Positions 1 to 9,432 are shown, counted from the first letter of the stretch. The stretch is 64,000 bases of DNA from Bartonella sp. MM73XJBT.G (GCF_028618435.1 NZ_JAQISW010000001.1:186001-250000); one strand, 5' to 3'. A program made the numbers and translations. Notes: generated by a model from the letters alone, not told the origin.

Positions 1-265
1 AAGGAACTTTTATTTTTTCGCATCTTTTTTGAAGAAGAAGTTTAAGTTTTTCATCAATTATTGTGTAAAGAACAATACCAGGCTCTTGTTGTATTTCATC
101 AAGAGCTTTTTGTAACTGTATTTTATTACGAATCATAGGATAGATATGCTCTGTTGCCTGACTCGTTGTATACTGCGATGCTACAGCTCTTCCAACAGAA
201 ATTAATGTTTCCCCGGTTGCATCAGAAAGCATGTGTAAATGAAAGAATTTTTTTTCTTTTGTCAC
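1..265 (-). CDS. ppsR: PEP synthase / pyruvate phosphate dikinase regulatory protein, 5' part
   Basis: Only the first 88 codons lie in the window; the gene runs off the left edge. From a GTG at 263-265 the product begins VTKEKKFFHLHMLSDATGET and continues with a segment containing EHIYPMIRNK. This matches the N-terminus of the DUF299 family, bifunctional kinase/pyrophosphorylases that control PEP synthase or pyruvate phosphate dikinase by reversible phosphorylation. The GTG is preceded by AAGGAG at good spacing, which supports the start. In Caulobacter and Rickettsia the homologous gene lies beside the chromosome origin, so the location is informative. The family call is fairly secure; whether the target is PpsA or PpdK cannot be told here. 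Confidence 0.8.
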   Translation of the reverse strand, partial: MTKEKKFFHLHMLSDATGETLISVGRAVASQYTTSQATEHIYPMIRNKIQLQKALDEIQQEPGIVLYTIIDEKLKLLLQKRCEKIKVP

Positions 266-272
266 AAAAATT

Positions 273-287
273 TTAACTCCTTGTTAA
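273..287. promoter_or_regulatory. CtrA-type binding site TTAA-N7-TTAA
   Basis: The sequence TTAACTCCTTGTTAA is a complete match to the alphaproteobacterial CtrA consensus of two TTAA half-sites spaced by seven bases. It overlaps the ribosome binding region of ppsR and lies at the edge of the candidate origin. CtrA represses replication initiation in Caulobacter by binding such sites. A role here is inferred. Confidence 0.4.
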
Positions 288-349
288 GACATGTGCATAT
301 ATCCTTAGCCTTTTTTATAAAACTAAAATTTAGAAAAAATCTTCCATTA

Positions 350-358
350 TTATACACA
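350..358 (+). promoter_or_regulatory. DnaA box
   Basis: TTATACACA fits the DnaA consensus TTATNCACA exactly. It is one of three box-like sites within about 130 bases upstream of rho. Confidence 0.45.
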
Positions 359-455
359 GATAAATCCCTTGTGATAATCTAAAACCTCTTTTAAGAGAAA
401 AGAGGGGATAACACCTTTAAGAGAGTGTTATTTTTATCTTTTTTTTCTTCTCTTT

Positions 456-464
456 TGTGGATAA
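456..464 (-). promoter_or_regulatory. DnaA box (perfect TTATCCACA)
   Basis: Read on the minus strand this is TTATCCACA, the strongest E. coli-type DnaA box. A second, imperfect box (TTATCCTCA) follows at 468-476 in the same orientation, and AT-rich sequence suited to unwinding lies to the right. Confidence 0.5.
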
Positions 465-706
465 AATTGAGGATAAATAAAGTGTAAATAATAATTCACA
501 CTAAACACAGTTTTAAATAAAAAGAATCCTTTTTATAATATAAATTTATTAATAAAAAATTCTGTAAAAAATACTCTTGAATGGTACTTAATGAATGCTA
601 TAAGTTAAAATCATATTTTTTATAGGATAATTAGAGATTATATCGAATTTTGTATTTTTATATAATATTCTTAATATTACACGAATAAATTTCATATAAA
701 TGGTAC

Positions 707-735
707 TTGCAGATTAAAGAAATTGAGTGTAAAAT
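707..735 (+). promoter_or_regulatory. possible sigma-70 promoter of rho
   Basis: TTGCAG at 707-712 and TAAAAT at 730-735 are separated by 17 bases and lie about 85 bases upstream of rho. In such AT-rich DNA promoter-like pairs are common, so this is a candidate only. Confidence 0.3.
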
Positions 736-820
736 GTTTTTTTCTTGAGAATATTTCGTTCTATAAAATCTCCATAAATTGTTCAAGGTAATTCTCTCCT
801 TAATTTAAAGAGCATATTTC

Positions 821-2086
821 ATGCAAAAAATGAAACTACAAGAACTTAAAAGTAAAAATCCTGTTGAACTTGTTTCTTTTGCTGAAACATTAGAAGTTGA
901 AAATGCTTCCCTGATGCGTAAACAAGAATTAATGTTCGCTATCTTGAAAAAACTAGCTCTACAAGATGTAGAAATTATAGGAGAAGGTGTTGTTGAAGTT
1001 TTGCAAGATGGATTTGGATTTTTGCGGTCTGCTGATGCTAATTATCTTCCTGGACCTGATGATATTTATCTTTCACCTGCGCAAATTCAGTCATTTTCTT
1101 TAAAAACTGGCGATACCATTGAAGGTCCTATACGGAGTCCAAAAGAAGGGGAACGTTATTTTGCTCTTCTTAAAATTAATACCATTAATTTTGAAAAACC
1201 TGAAAAAATTCGTTATAAAATTCACTTTGATAATCTTACACCTCTTTATTCAAATGAGCGTTTCCAAATGGAAATACAAGACCCTACAGAAAAGGATATG
1301 TCATCGCGTGTGATTGATTTGATATCTCCATTGGGAAAAGGACAAAGAGGATTAATTGTTGCACCACCTCGTACGGGAAAAACAGTTCTCCTTCAAAATA
1401 TTGCTCATTCTATTACGACTAATCATCCTGAATGTTATCTTATCGTCCTTTTAATTGATGAACGGCCAGAAGAAGTTACCGATATGCAGCGTTCTGTAAA
1501 AGGAGAAGTTGTTTCTTCTACTTTTGATGAACCAGCAATACGTCATGTACAGGTTGCTGAAATGGTTATAGAAAAAGCCAAACGCCTCGTTGAATATGGT
1601 CGTGATGTTGTTATTCTTCTTGATTCTATTACACGTTTGGGGCGTGCCTATAATACGGTTGTTCCTTCCTCTGGTAAGGTTTTAACAGGTGGTGTGGATG
1701 CAAATGCTCTACAGCGTCCTAAACGTTTTTTTGGTGCAGCGCGCAATATTGAAGAAGGTGGGTCTTTAACTATTATTGCTACAGCTTTGATTGATACCGG
1801 TAGTCGTATGGATGAGGTTATTTTCGAAGAATTTAAAGGAACAGGTAATTCGGAAATCGTTCTTGATCGTAAAGTTGCTGATAAGCGTATTTTTCCTGCT
1901 ATGGATATTTTGAAGTCAGGAACACGTAAGGAAGAGCTTTTAGTAGCACGGCAAGATTTACATAAAATTTTCGTACTTCGTCGTATTTTAGCACCTATGA
2001 ATGTAACGGATGCAATTGAATTTTTAATTGATAAATTAAAACAAACGAAAAACAATAGTGAATTCTTTGATTCAATGAATACATAA
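821..2086 (+). CDS. rho: transcription termination factor Rho
   Basis: Hexameric RNA-dependent ATPase that ends transcription at Rho-dependent sites. The 421-residue product has the usual length. Its order is an N-terminal helical domain ([13 protein letters not shown]), a cold-shock RNA-binding domain with DGFGFLR at 63-69, the Walker A loop APPRTGKT at 181-188, and the Walker B strand [16 protein letters not shown] near 263-278. Methionine 4 is an alternative start. It heads the rho-mnmE-mnmG-rsmG-parA-parB run, an order typical of Rhizobiales, although hemE, usual upstream in free-living relatives, is missing. The identification is secure. Confidence 0.97.
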   Translation: MQKMKLQELKSKNPVELVSFAETLEVENASLMRKQELMFAILKKLALQDVEIIGEGVVEVLQDGFGFLRSADANYLPGPDDIYLSPAQIQSFSLKTGDTIEGPIRSPKEGERYFALLKINTINFEKPEKIRYKIHFDNLTPLYSNERFQMEIQDPTEKDMSSRVIDLISPLGKGQRGLIVAPPRTGKTVLLQNIAHSITTNHPECYLIVLLIDERPEEVTDMQRSVKGEVVSSTFDEPAIRHVQVAEMVIEKAKRLVEYGRDVVILLDSITRLGRAYNTVVPSSGKVLTGGVDANALQRPKRFFGAARNIEEGGSLTIIATALIDTGSRMDEVIFEEFKGTGNSEIVLDRKVADKRIFPAMDILKSGTRKEELLVARQDLHKIFVLRRILAPMNVTDAIEFLIDKLKQTKNNSEFFDSMNT

Positions 2087-2119
2087 AAAAAATTAATTTT
2101 TTTGGTTAGGATACATCCT

Positions 2120-3427
2120 GTGGATACAATCTTTGCCGTTTCGAGTGGATTGTTACCTTCAGGGGTTGCGGTCATTCGAGTTTCTGGTCCTCATGTTATA
2201 AATGTTGTTAAAACGCTTTGTGGCTGTTTGCCTAAGCCGCGTTTTATGCATTATGGAAACCTTACCGCTCGTGATGGTAGCTTTTTGGATGCTGCTTTGA
2301 CTGTTTTTTTTCCTGCTCCTCATAGTTTTACAGGAGAAGATTGTGCAGAGTTTCATTTGCATGGAGGAAAAGCGGTTGTAAATCGTTTTATTGATGAATT
2401 GTCTACATTTTCTGGATGCCGTATGGCTGAAGCAGGTGAGTTTTCTCGTCGTGCTTTTATGGAAGGAAAATTAGATCTTGTTCAAGCAGAAGGTCTTGCT
2501 GATTTAATAGAAGCAGAAACGGAAAGTCAGCGGCGTTTGGCAGTTATGGGTGCTAGTGGGCATTTAACAGAACTTTATCGCGATTGGCGGTATAAACTTA
2601 TGAAAGCACGTGCTTTTATTGAAGCAGAACTTGACTTTTCTGATGAAGCTGATGTTTCAAATTCGCTCTCTGATAAAGTTTGGAAAGATGTGGAAGATCT
2701 TTGTAGTTCTCTTCAAAAACATATTGATGAGGGAGAACGTGCAAGTATCTTACGTGATGGGTTAAAAATTGTTATTGCTGGTGCTCCAAATTCTGGAAAA
2801 TCAAGTATCATGAATCGTTTGGCTGGAAGATCTGTTGCTATTGTGACAGATGAGGCAGGAACAACGCGTGATGCTTTAGAGATGAGACTTGTTTTTGGTG
2901 GTTTACCAGTTTTTTTGACAGATACTGCTGGTTTTAGAGAAACAGAAAACAAAATTGAGCAATTAGGAATAGAAGTTGCAAGGCAGCATGTTAGAGAAGC
3001 TGATTTGGTTATTTTTGTTTATGATATGACAAAGCCAAAGGAAATTGAACTACCAGAAACTTTAGCTGAAATATGGTATGTTGGTAATAAACTTGATCTT
3101 TGTGAAAAAAGTGAATTTGATTTTTTTATACAGTTTTCTGCATCAACAGGTTTGAATTTTAACTATTTTATTAAGGAACTTGAGACATTTTGTTCACGTC
3201 GTGCTGCTGAAATTGGAAATCTTGTTCCAGCGCGTAAAAGACAACTTCAGCTCTTAAAAGAAGCTGTTAAAGAAATTGAGGTTTCTATAAATTATCCATC
3301 TCTTGATCTCAGTTTACGTGCAGAACATCTTCGTCGTGCTAGTGATTTTCTTGGAAAAATTACGGGTGATATAGATGTTGAGGATTTACTTGATATTATT
3401 TTTTCGGAATTTTGTATTGGTAAATAA
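2120..3427 (+). CDS. mnmE: tRNA uridine-5-carboxymethylaminomethyl modification GTPase MnmE
   Basis: Works with MnmG to install the cmnm5 group on wobble U34 of several tRNAs. The start is the GTG at 2120, because TTAGGA lies 8 bases upstream and the protein then begins VDTIFAVSSG like other MnmE; the in-frame TTG at 2102 is too early. The folate-binding N-terminal domain is followed by a G domain with GAPNSGKS, DTAGF and NKLD, and the protein ends with the conserved CIGK, whose cysteine is typical of the family. At 435 residues it has normal length. Its stop is directly followed by a parS-like site. Confidence 0.96.
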   Translation: MDTIFAVSSGLLPSGVAVIRVSGPHVINVVKTLCGCLPKPRFMHYGNLTARDGSFLDAALTVFFPAPHSFTGEDCAEFHLHGGKAVVNRFIDELSTFSGCRMAEAGEFSRRAFMEGKLDLVQAEGLADLIEAETESQRRLAVMGASGHLTELYRDWRYKLMKARAFIEAELDFSDEADVSNSLSDKVWKDVEDLCSSLQKHIDEGERASILRDGLKIVIAGAPNSGKSSIMNRLAGRSVAIVTDEAGTTRDALEMRLVFGGLPVFLTDTAGFRETENKIEQLGIEVARQHVREADLVIFVYDMTKPKEIELPETLAEIWYVGNKLDLCEKSEFDFFIQFSASTGLNFNYFIKELETFCSRRAAEIGNLVPARKRQLQLLKEAVKEIEVSINYPSLDLSLRAEHLRRASDFLGKITGDIDVEDLLDIIFSEFCIGK

Positions 3428-3443
3428 TGATTCACGTGAAACA
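3428..3443. promoter_or_regulatory. parS-like site 1
   Basis: TGATTCACGTGAAACA differs at one position from the universal parS 16-mer TGTTTCACGTGAAACA. ParB binds such sites to build the partition complex. It is one of four sites in the first 13.2 kb and lies between mnmE and mnmG. Confidence 0.75.
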
Positions 3444-3491
3444 TTGATTATTTCATAGACAGATTCAAAAGATTATGTATTTTATAAATTC

Positions 3492-3507
3492 TGTTTCACG
3501 TGAAACT
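3492..3507. promoter_or_regulatory. parS-like site 2
   Basis: TGTTTCACGTGAAACT has one mismatch, at the last base, to the parS consensus. It lies 49 bases after site 1 in the same mnmE-mnmG spacer. Confidence 0.8.
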
Positions 3508-3538
3508 TGAAAATAGATTCTCTATAGGATAAATTCTA

Positions 3539-5407
3539 ATGCACTCGTATGATGTTATCATTGTTGGTGGTGGCCATGCTGGCTGTGAAGCAGCTTGTGC
3601 TTCGGCACGTGCTGGGGCAAAAACGGCTCTTGTTACACATAAAATAGCAACATTGGGAACAATGTCGTGTAATCCTGCTATCGGTGGGCTTGGAAAAGGG
3701 CATTTGGTTCGTGAAATAGACGCTTTGGATGGTCTTATGGGACGTGCAGCAGATGCTGCTGGAATTCAATTTAGACTTCTTAATAGACGAAAGGGTCCAG
3801 CGGTAAGAGGACCGCGTACCCAAGCTGATCGACAACTCTATAAAGAAGAAATTCAAAAACTTTTGAAAGAACAGGATAATCTTGTTCTCATTGAAGATGA
3901 GGCTATTGATTTAATTGTTAAAAATAAAAGTGTTTCAGGTGTTGTTTTAAAAAAACAAGGGACTTTTTTTTCTGGTGCTGTTGTTTTAACAACAGGAACA
4001 TTTTTAAATGGTCTTATTCATATTGGTGATAAAACATGGACAGCTGGACGTATGGGGGATCAGTCAAGTGTTCAACTTGCTGAACGCTTGAAAAGTTATG
4101 GTATAAAGCTTGGGAGATTAAAAACAGGAACGCCTGCGCGTCTTAGTAAAAAGACAATCCTTTGGGAATCTCTTGCAAAACAGCAAGCAGATGAAGATCC
4201 AGTTCCTTTTTCTCTTTTAACAGAGAAAATTGAACAACCACAAATTGAATGTGCAATAACACGTACAAATGCGCAAACACATCAAATTATTCGTGAAAAT
4301 ATTCATCGTTCTGCTTTGTATTCTGGAAATATTGAAGGATTAGGTCCGCGTTATTGTCCTTCTATTGAAGATAAAATTATTAAATTTGGTGAACGTGATG
4401 GACATCAGATCTTTCTGGAACCAGAGGGATTAAATGATGATACTATTTATCCAAATGGGCTTTCTACTTCTCTTCCTGAGGATGTACAAATTTCTTTATT
4501 GAGAACTATTGAAGGGTTGGAAAATGTGAAAATTTTACAATCTGGTTATGCTATTGAATATGATTTTGTTAATCCACAGCAGTTGACAAGAAATTTAGAA
4601 TTACGCTGTTTGCCAGGACTCTTTTTAGCGGGGCAAATTAATGGTACAACAGGGTATGAGGAAGCAGCAGCACAGGGGCTTTTGGCAGGGTTAAATGCGG
4701 CACGTAAGGTGGGTGGTTTAGATGAAATACTTATAAGTCGTTCTACAGCTTATATTGGTGTTATGGTAGATGACTTAATTTCACGTGGAGTGTGTGAACC
4801 TTATAGAATGTTTACATCACGTGCTGAGTTTCGTTTATCTTTACGATCTGATAATGCTGATACACGTTTGACACCTTTGGCACAAGAATGGGGAATTGTC
4901 AGTAAAATACGTTGGAATTGTTATCAGAAAAAACAACAACGTCTTGATCAAGCACGATCAATATGCCAAAATCTCTTTTTAACACCGAATGAAGCTTCCG
5001 CTTATGGATTACATGTAAATCATGATGGAATTCGGCGTTCGGCTTATGATTTTCTTGCTTATCCTCATATGACTTTAGAGCGTCTTTCACATTTTTGGCC
5101 ACAATTACAGTCAATTGATTCTAAAACTGTTGAAGCTTTAGAAATTGAAGCACAATATGCGGTTTATTTAGAAAAACAAGCACAAGATATAGCGTCTCTT
5201 CAACGTGATGAGCGTTTAGAAATTCCCTCTTCGCTTGATATTCAATCAATTTCTGGTCTTTCAAATGAGCTTAAAACGAAAATTCAAGAAATTTCACCGC
5301 GTTCAATTGCTGATGCACAAAAAATTGATGGTATGACACCCGCAGCATTATCGCTTATTGTTACATATATTCAACGTCAACGACGTGAAAAGGCTAAAAT
5401 AGCTTAA
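3539..5407 (+). CDS. mnmG: tRNA uridine-5-carboxymethylaminomethyl modification enzyme MnmG (GidA)
   Basis: FAD-dependent partner of MnmE in wobble uridine modification. The protein opens with the dinucleotide-binding motif [13 protein letters not shown] near residues 7-19. It also has the family signatures [23 protein letters not shown] and RGPRTQADR, and the C-terminal part carries the helical tRNA-binding domain. At 622 residues the length is normal. AGGAT stands upstream of the ATG. Its TAA stop overlaps the ATG of rsmG by one base, indicating translational coupling. Confidence 0.97.
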   Translation: MHSYDVIIVGGGHAGCEAACASARAGAKTALVTHKIATLGTMSCNPAIGGLGKGHLVREIDALDGLMGRAADAAGIQFRLLNRRKGPAVRGPRTQADRQLYKEEIQKLLKEQDNLVLIEDEAIDLIVKNKSVSGVVLKKQGTFFSGAVVLTTGTFLNGLIHIGDKTWTAGRMGDQSSVQLAERLKSYGIKLGRLKTGTPARLSKKTILWESLAKQQADEDPVPFSLLTEKIEQPQIECAITRTNAQTHQIIRENIHRSALYSGNIEGLGPRYCPSIEDKIIKFGERDGHQIFLEPEGLNDDTIYPNGLSTSLPEDVQISLLRTIEGLENVKILQSGYAIEYDFVNPQQLTRNLELRCLPGLFLAGQINGTTGYEEAAAQGLLAGLNAARKVGGLDEILISRSTAYIGVMVDDLISRGVCEPYRMFTSRAEFRLSLRSDNADTRLTPLAQEWGIVSKIRWNCYQKKQQRLDQARSICQNLFLTPNEASAYGLHVNHDGIRRSAYDFLAYPHMTLERLSHFWPQLQSIDSKTVEALEIEAQYAVYLEKQAQDIASLQRDERLEIPSSLDIQSISGLSNELKTKIQEISPRSIADAQKIDGMTPAALSLIVTYIQRQRREKAKIA

Positions 5408-6054
5408 TGAATCTTTCTGTAGAAAAAAAATATCAACTACTCTCAGATATCATTCCTTCTGTTTCACGTGAAACGATGGAAAAATTAATACAATTTGAGA
5501 CTTTAATAATGCAGTGGAATAAGCATATTAATTTAATATCTTCTTCAACAATACCTCTGCTGTGGACACGTCATATTTTGGATTCAGCACAAATCTATCC
5601 TTTATATAGTGATTTACTACATTGGTGTGATCTTGGATCAGGTGGTGGTTTTCCTGCAATTGTTATTGCTCTCTTTATGAAAGAAAAAAAAGGCGGACAT
5701 ATTGATCTTATTGAAAGCAATGGAAAAAAAGTCGCTTTTTTACGTACAGTCATTGCTGAGTTTGATCTTCCAGCGACAGTTTATCACCACAGAATTGAGG
5801 ATGTATACAAAAAAATAGCAAAACCAGAGGTTATAACAGCACGGGGATTAGCTTCACTTGATGAACTTTTAAGGCTTATTTTTCCTTTATTCACACAAAA
5901 AACAATCGCTGTTTTGCAAAAAGGACGGGATTACTCTACAGAAATAAAAAAAGCCTCTGCCAATTGGCAATTTGATCTGCTAAAACATAAAAGCAAAATT
6001 GATGAAAATTCTGTTATTTTGGAAATTTCTCATCTTCGATCATGTAGAGGGTAA
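5407..6054 (+). CDS. rsmG: 16S rRNA (guanine-527-N7)-methyltransferase RsmG (GidB)
   Basis: Methylates G527 of 16S rRNA using S-adenosylmethionine. The 215-residue protein has the SAM-binding segment WCDLGSGGGFPAIVIA and the family motif VSRET at residues 19-23. Exactly those five codons form a parS-like palindrome (5460-5475), so the segment is both coding and a likely ParB site. The gene overlaps mnmG by one base and ends 6 bases before parA, so it is part of one operon. Confidence 0.95.
   Translation: MNLSVEKKYQLLSDIIPSVSRETMEKLIQFETLIMQWNKHINLISSSTIPLLWTRHILDSAQIYPLYSDLLHWCDLGSGGGFPAIVIALFMKEKKGGHIDLIESNGKKVAFLRTVIAEFDLPATVYHHRIEDVYKKIAKPEVITARGLASLDELLRLIFPLFTQKTIAVLQKGRDYSTEIKKASANWQFDLLKHKSKIDENSVILEISHLRSCRG
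5460..5475. promoter_or_regulatory. parS-like site 3, inside rsmG
   Basis: TGTTTCACGTGAAACG matches the parS consensus with one mismatch, at the last base. It is read in frame as Val-Ser-Arg-Glu-Thr in RsmG and lies about 600 bases upstream of parA. Confidence 0.85.
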
Positions 6055-6060
6055 AGCAAA

Positions 6061-6858
6061 ATGAGCGAAACACGAATTATCGCTATTGCAAACCAAAAAG
6101 GTGGGGTCGGAAAAACAACCACAGCAATTAATCTTGCAACAGCTTTAGCAGCCATTGGGGAAAATGTTCTTATTATGGATGTTGATCCACAAGGAAATGC
6201 GAGTACAGGATTGGGAATAGATCGTAATAACCGTCCTTTATCTTCTTATGATGTTTTGGTTTCAGGGGTTTCAGTAACAAAAGCTGCTTTAAAAACAGCG
6301 GTACCTAATCTCTATATTGTTCCTTCTACACTTGATTTGTTAGGTGTTGAAATGGAAATTTCTTCATCAAAAGATCGTATTCAACGGTTACGTAAAGCTC
6401 TCTACGATGATCCAAAAATGGAGAAAAAATTCAGTTATATTTTGATTGATTGTCCCCCATCTCTTAATCTTCTGACATTGAATGCTATGGGAGCTGCAGA
6501 TTCTGTTTTGGTGCCTATGCAATGTGAATTTTTAGCACTTGAGGGATTAAGTCAATTGCTTGAAACGGTTAAACAAGTACGATCCGTACTCAATCCATCT
6601 CTGGAAATTCAAGGCATTGTTCTTACCATGTATGATGGACGGAATAATCTTTCAAATCAAGTTGTTGAAGATGTACGTTCTTTTATGGGAGATAAAGTTT
6701 ATCGTACCGTTATTCCAAGAAATGTGCGGGTATCAGAAGCACCTTCTTTTGGTAAACCCGTATTGCTTTATGATCTCAAATGTGCAGGAAGTCAGGCTTA
6801 TTTGCGTCTAGCATCAGAGGTCATACAACGTGAAAAACAAGCACATGCTGTTGCTTAG
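6061..6858 (+). CDS. parA: chromosome partitioning ATPase ParA
   Basis: Deviant Walker-type ATPase that binds DNA and moves ParB-parS complexes apart during chromosome segregation. The motif KGGVGKT lies at residues 13-19 and the Walker B region is ILIDCPPSLNLLT. The length of 265 residues is typical for chromosomal ParA. It starts 6 bases after rsmG and is followed after 47 bases by parB. The nearby parS sites complete the partition system. Confidence 0.96.
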   Translation: MSETRIIAIANQKGGVGKTTTAINLATALAAIGENVLIMDVDPQGNASTGLGIDRNNRPLSSYDVLVSGVSVTKAALKTAVPNLYIVPSTLDLLGVEMEISSSKDRIQRLRKALYDDPKMEKKFSYILIDCPPSLNLLTLNAMGAADSVLVPMQCEFLALEGLSQLLETVKQVRSVLNPSLEIQGIVLTMYDGRNNLSNQVVEDVRSFMGDKVYRTVIPRNVRVSEAPSFGKPVLLYDLKCAGSQAYLRLASEVIQREKQAHAVA

Positions 6859-6905
6859 AAATGTGAAAAAATAATTTTTGTAAAGAAAACTCAAAGAGTG
6901 AAATT

Positions 6906-7811
6906 ATGAATGATGATCAATCAAAAAAAAGACTGGGACGTGGATTAGCAGCATTGATTGGTGATATGAGTTTAAATAACAGTCTTACACGTTCACCTAA
7001 TGCTGAAAAATTAACAGAGTTTGGTTCAGTTTCTCCACATTCTGAGCGGTTTGTTTCACTTGAAGCTATTTCGTGTAATCCACATAATCCACGGCGCCAT
7101 TTTACTGAATCAGAACTTGATAATTTAGCGCAATCAATTCGTCAGCATGGTGTTGTTCAACCTGTTATTGTAAGGCCTTCACGCGAAAATCCTCAGCGAT
7201 TTGAATTAATTGCTGGTGAACGGCGATGGCGTGCTGCACAGCGTGCTCATTTAAGTCAATTGCCAGTAATTATTCGCGATGTGGATGATAAAACGGCTTT
7301 AGAATTGGCAATTATTGAAAATGTTCAGCGTGCCGATCTTAATCCTATTGAAGAAGCAATGGGGTATGAACTTTTGCTGAATGAACATGGTTATACGCAA
7401 GTAGATTTGGCGCAGGTCATTGGAAAAAGTCGAAGTCATGTTGCAAATACGCTTCGTTTGTTAAAATTGCCAGAAAAAGTACAACAATTTTTAACTGATG
7501 GCCAACTCTCTGCTGGTCATGCGCGTTGTCTTATAACCGTCGATAATCCGCAAAATTTAGCTGAAAAAATTATTCGTGAAGGTCTTTCTGTGCGTCAAAC
7601 TGAAGTACTTGCCTATGAACAGGCTAACCCGAAGGTCAAAAAACGAACCTCTGTAGAAAAAGATGCGGAAACTAAATCTTTAGAAAAGTTGCTTGCAGAT
7701 GTCATTGGAATGAAAGTTATTATTAGGCATGGGAAAAAAGGTGGTGATTTAAAAATACACTACTCTTCGTTAGAACAATTAGATGATATCTGTCGGCGTT
7801 TGCAAAGCTAA
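6906..7811 (+). CDS. parB: chromosome partitioning protein ParB
   Basis: CTP-dependent DNA clamp that loads at parS and spreads. The N-terminus has the ParA-interacting segment RLGRGLAALIGD. The CTP-binding motif GERRWRA is at 104-110, ENVQRADLNPIEEA follows at about 118-131, and the parS-reading helix-turn-helix (TQVDLAQVIGKSRSHVANTLRL) is at about 144-165. The C-terminus is the usual dimerisation domain. At 301 residues it is full length. It should not be confused with the unrelated ParB-like phage gene at 50.8 kb. Confidence 0.96.
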   Translation: MNDDQSKKRLGRGLAALIGDMSLNNSLTRSPNAEKLTEFGSVSPHSERFVSLEAISCNPHNPRRHFTESELDNLAQSIRQHGVVQPVIVRPSRENPQRFELIAGERRWRAAQRAHLSQLPVIIRDVDDKTALELAIIENVQRADLNPIEEAMGYELLLNEHGYTQVDLAQVIGKSRSHVANTLRLLKLPEKVQQFLTDGQLSAGHARCLITVDNPQNLAEKIIREGLSVRQTEVLAYEQANPKVKKRTSVEKDAETKSLEKLLADVIGMKVIIRHGKKGGDLKIHYSSLEQLDDICRRLQS

Positions 7812-7920
7812 TCAATTATTCAAAATAAAAAAGTTTTTTAGCAAATTCAATATTGCTTAAAGGCATAATGTTTTGTTTATGAGGGGAGTTTTCTTCGTTT
7901 GTAAGGATATTTAGGTTGCC

Positions 7921-8196
7921 TTAAAGTGTTAAGTGACCAACAACAAAATCTTTGAGTGTGAGACTATTTTTTCTTAAAAAATTTACAAGTTTTGGTTTAC
8001 GAGAAATATAAGCGATATATCCTTCAATACACTCATTATTAGTGGTTGGATCATTTTCGATCTTAGCTGTTTCTGGTTCTGGAGGTAAATCTTCACATTC
8101 TTTTCCTATTTTTTCCAAATTCAGCTAAGACTTCTTTATTTGTGTTTTTGCAGAGATAGTGAAAATAAAAGTAATTATTAGGAATGCTAAAGACAC
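7921..8196 (-). pseudogene. small exported protein interrupted by an amber codon
   Basis: A GTG at 8194-8196 opens a frame coding a signal-peptide-like stretch (MSLAFLIITFIFTISAKTQ). It is broken by TAG at codon 24 and continues in the same frame for 67 more residues, ending KDFVVGHLTL. The downstream half has a proline- and acid-rich linker followed by a short helical domain (GYIAYISRKPKLVNFLRKNSLTLKDF). The same C-terminal pattern recurs in the remnant at 8409-8600, so a duplicated small secreted protein seems to have decayed. Function is unknown. An intact downstream piece started at TTG 8118 is possible but would lack the signal peptide. Confidence 0.5.
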
Positions 8197-8408
8197 AGTG
8201 ACTTTTAATTATACTATTCTTTATTAGAATAATAATGGGATGATATTTTTTTATATTTCAGAATTGATAAATTCATCTAAAAAGAGCTCTTCATAGCTCC
8301 TTAGAAAAGTGGTTATCTTAAATGTTTTTTACAAATTTAAGATTGTTTAGAGATAGAATATTTTTACTGAGGTAAAAACTCTTTTTCAGATGTAAATGCA
8401 AGGAGCAT

Positions 8409-8600
8409 CTATACTTTTGTAAGTGTTAAGGTATAAGCAGTAAAATCTTTAGATCTTAGGTCATTTTTTCTATTGATTATTTTTGAATTTGGAGAGAAAT
8501 TTTATATTCTTTTTCCATTTTTCTGGCTTTAAAATAAAATACTCTGTTAAGGGATCATTTGCAAAGAGAGGAGATGGAGGAAAGTGATTATCTGTTTTTT
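8409..8600 (-). pseudogene. second, frameshifted copy of the small exported protein
   Basis: Minus-strand translation gives NHFPPSPLFANDPLTEYF, then a lysine-rich helix ending KFLSKFKNN. After a one-base shift in an A run it continues as NRKNDLRSKDFTAYTLTLTKV and a stop. It resembles the C-terminal part of the gene at 7921-8196 (NDP-T, a helix rich in Lys and Phe, then the S/T-x-KDF-x-x-x-x-LTL ending). The 5' part is missing. I infer an old tandem duplication in which both copies are now broken. Confidence 0.4.
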
Positions 8601-8670
8601 ATTTAGTGTATTTTAGTATATGATATGAAAGAAAAAAGGAACAGAAAACATAATGTAAAACTAAATATGA

Positions 8671-9432
8671 TTAAAAATTATCCTTTTTTTTCCGAATTTC
8701 AGCAAAAACTTCTTCATCTGTTGCATCTTCCATGGCAAGATTTTTTCTGATTGTATGATTATCCCAACGAAGAAAGGGATTTGTTGCTTTTTCTTGACCT
8801 AAAGTAACAGGAAGAGTCATGGCGTTTTTTTTGCGCAATAAAAAAACTTCTTCTGCTCTTTGTTGAAGTTTTTGATTATGTGGATCAAGCATCAATGCGA
8901 AAAGAGCATTGTTTTTGGTATATTCATGGCCACAATAAAGAAGTGTTTCATCGGGAAGTTGACGAAGTTTTTTTAAAGAATCCAGCATTTGTGCTGGGGT
9001 TCCTTCAAAAAGACGTCCGCAGCCAAGTGAAAAGAGCGTATCTCCAGCAAAGAGGAGTTTTTTTTCAGGAAAATAATAAGATAAGGCGCCTAGTGTATGA
9101 CCAGGTGTTGAAAGCGCTAAAATTGTTTGATTGCCAAAGAAAAAGCTTTCGTCAGGCTGAAGTGTTTTATCAAGGTGACAAATTTTTTCTTTTTCTGCCT
9201 CTGGTCCGATAACAATAGTCTTATAGACTTGTTTTAACTCAGCTAGTGCTTCCACATGGTCGTGATGATGGTGTGTTATAAAAATAGTCTGAAGTGTCCA
9301 ATTACGACGTTTTAAAGCATTATGGATAGCTTTACTTTCAGGAGCATCAATAGCGGCTGTATAGCCGCTTTTGTCATCGTGAATAAGTACACCTAAGTTG
9401 TCTTCTCGACAGATAAACTGTTCAATTAACAT
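8671..9432 (-). CDS. gloB: hydroxyacylglutathione hydrolase (glyoxalase II)
   Basis: Cleaves S-lactoylglutathione to lactate and glutathione, the second step of methylglyoxal detoxification. The metallo-beta-lactamase metal motif THHHHDH is at residues 53-59, with later ligands in GHTLGALSYY, AGDTLF and YCGHEYT. At 253 residues the length is typical. It is the last gene of a minus-strand series that begins with dapF. Confidence 0.95.
   Translation of the reverse strand: MLIEQFICREDNLGVLIHDDKSGYTAAIDAPESKAIHNALKRRNWTLQTIFITHHHHDHVEALAELKQVYKTIVIGPEAEKEKICHLDKTLQPDESFFFGNQTILALSTPGHTLGALSYYFPEKKLLFAGDTLFSLGCGRLFEGTPAQMLDSLKKLRQLPDETLLYCGHEYTKNNALFALMLDPHNQKLQQRAEEVFLLRKKNAMTLPVTLGQEKATNPFLRWDNHTIRKNLAMEDATDEEVFAEIRKKKDNF

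Larger units (their letters stand above)
266..820. other. AT-rich ppsR-rho spacer, candidate chromosomal origin
   Basis: This 555-base gene-free stretch is very rich in A and T, especially 480-700. It holds a DnaA-box match TTATACACA at 350-358 (plus), a perfect TTATCCACA on the minus strand at 456-464, and a one-mismatch box at 468-476. A full CtrA-type site, TTAA-N7-TTAA, lies at 273-287, with a one-mismatch version at 417-431. Two hairpins occur at 385-405 and 408-431. In Caulobacter the origin lies between hemE and the ppsR homologue; here no hemE follows and rho is the next gene. Origin function is inferred from motifs and gene order only. Confidence 0.5.

Noticed and set aside
1648-2175. 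Long minus-strand frame over rho
   Set aside because: It is the complement of a secure gene and has no domain or ribosome site.
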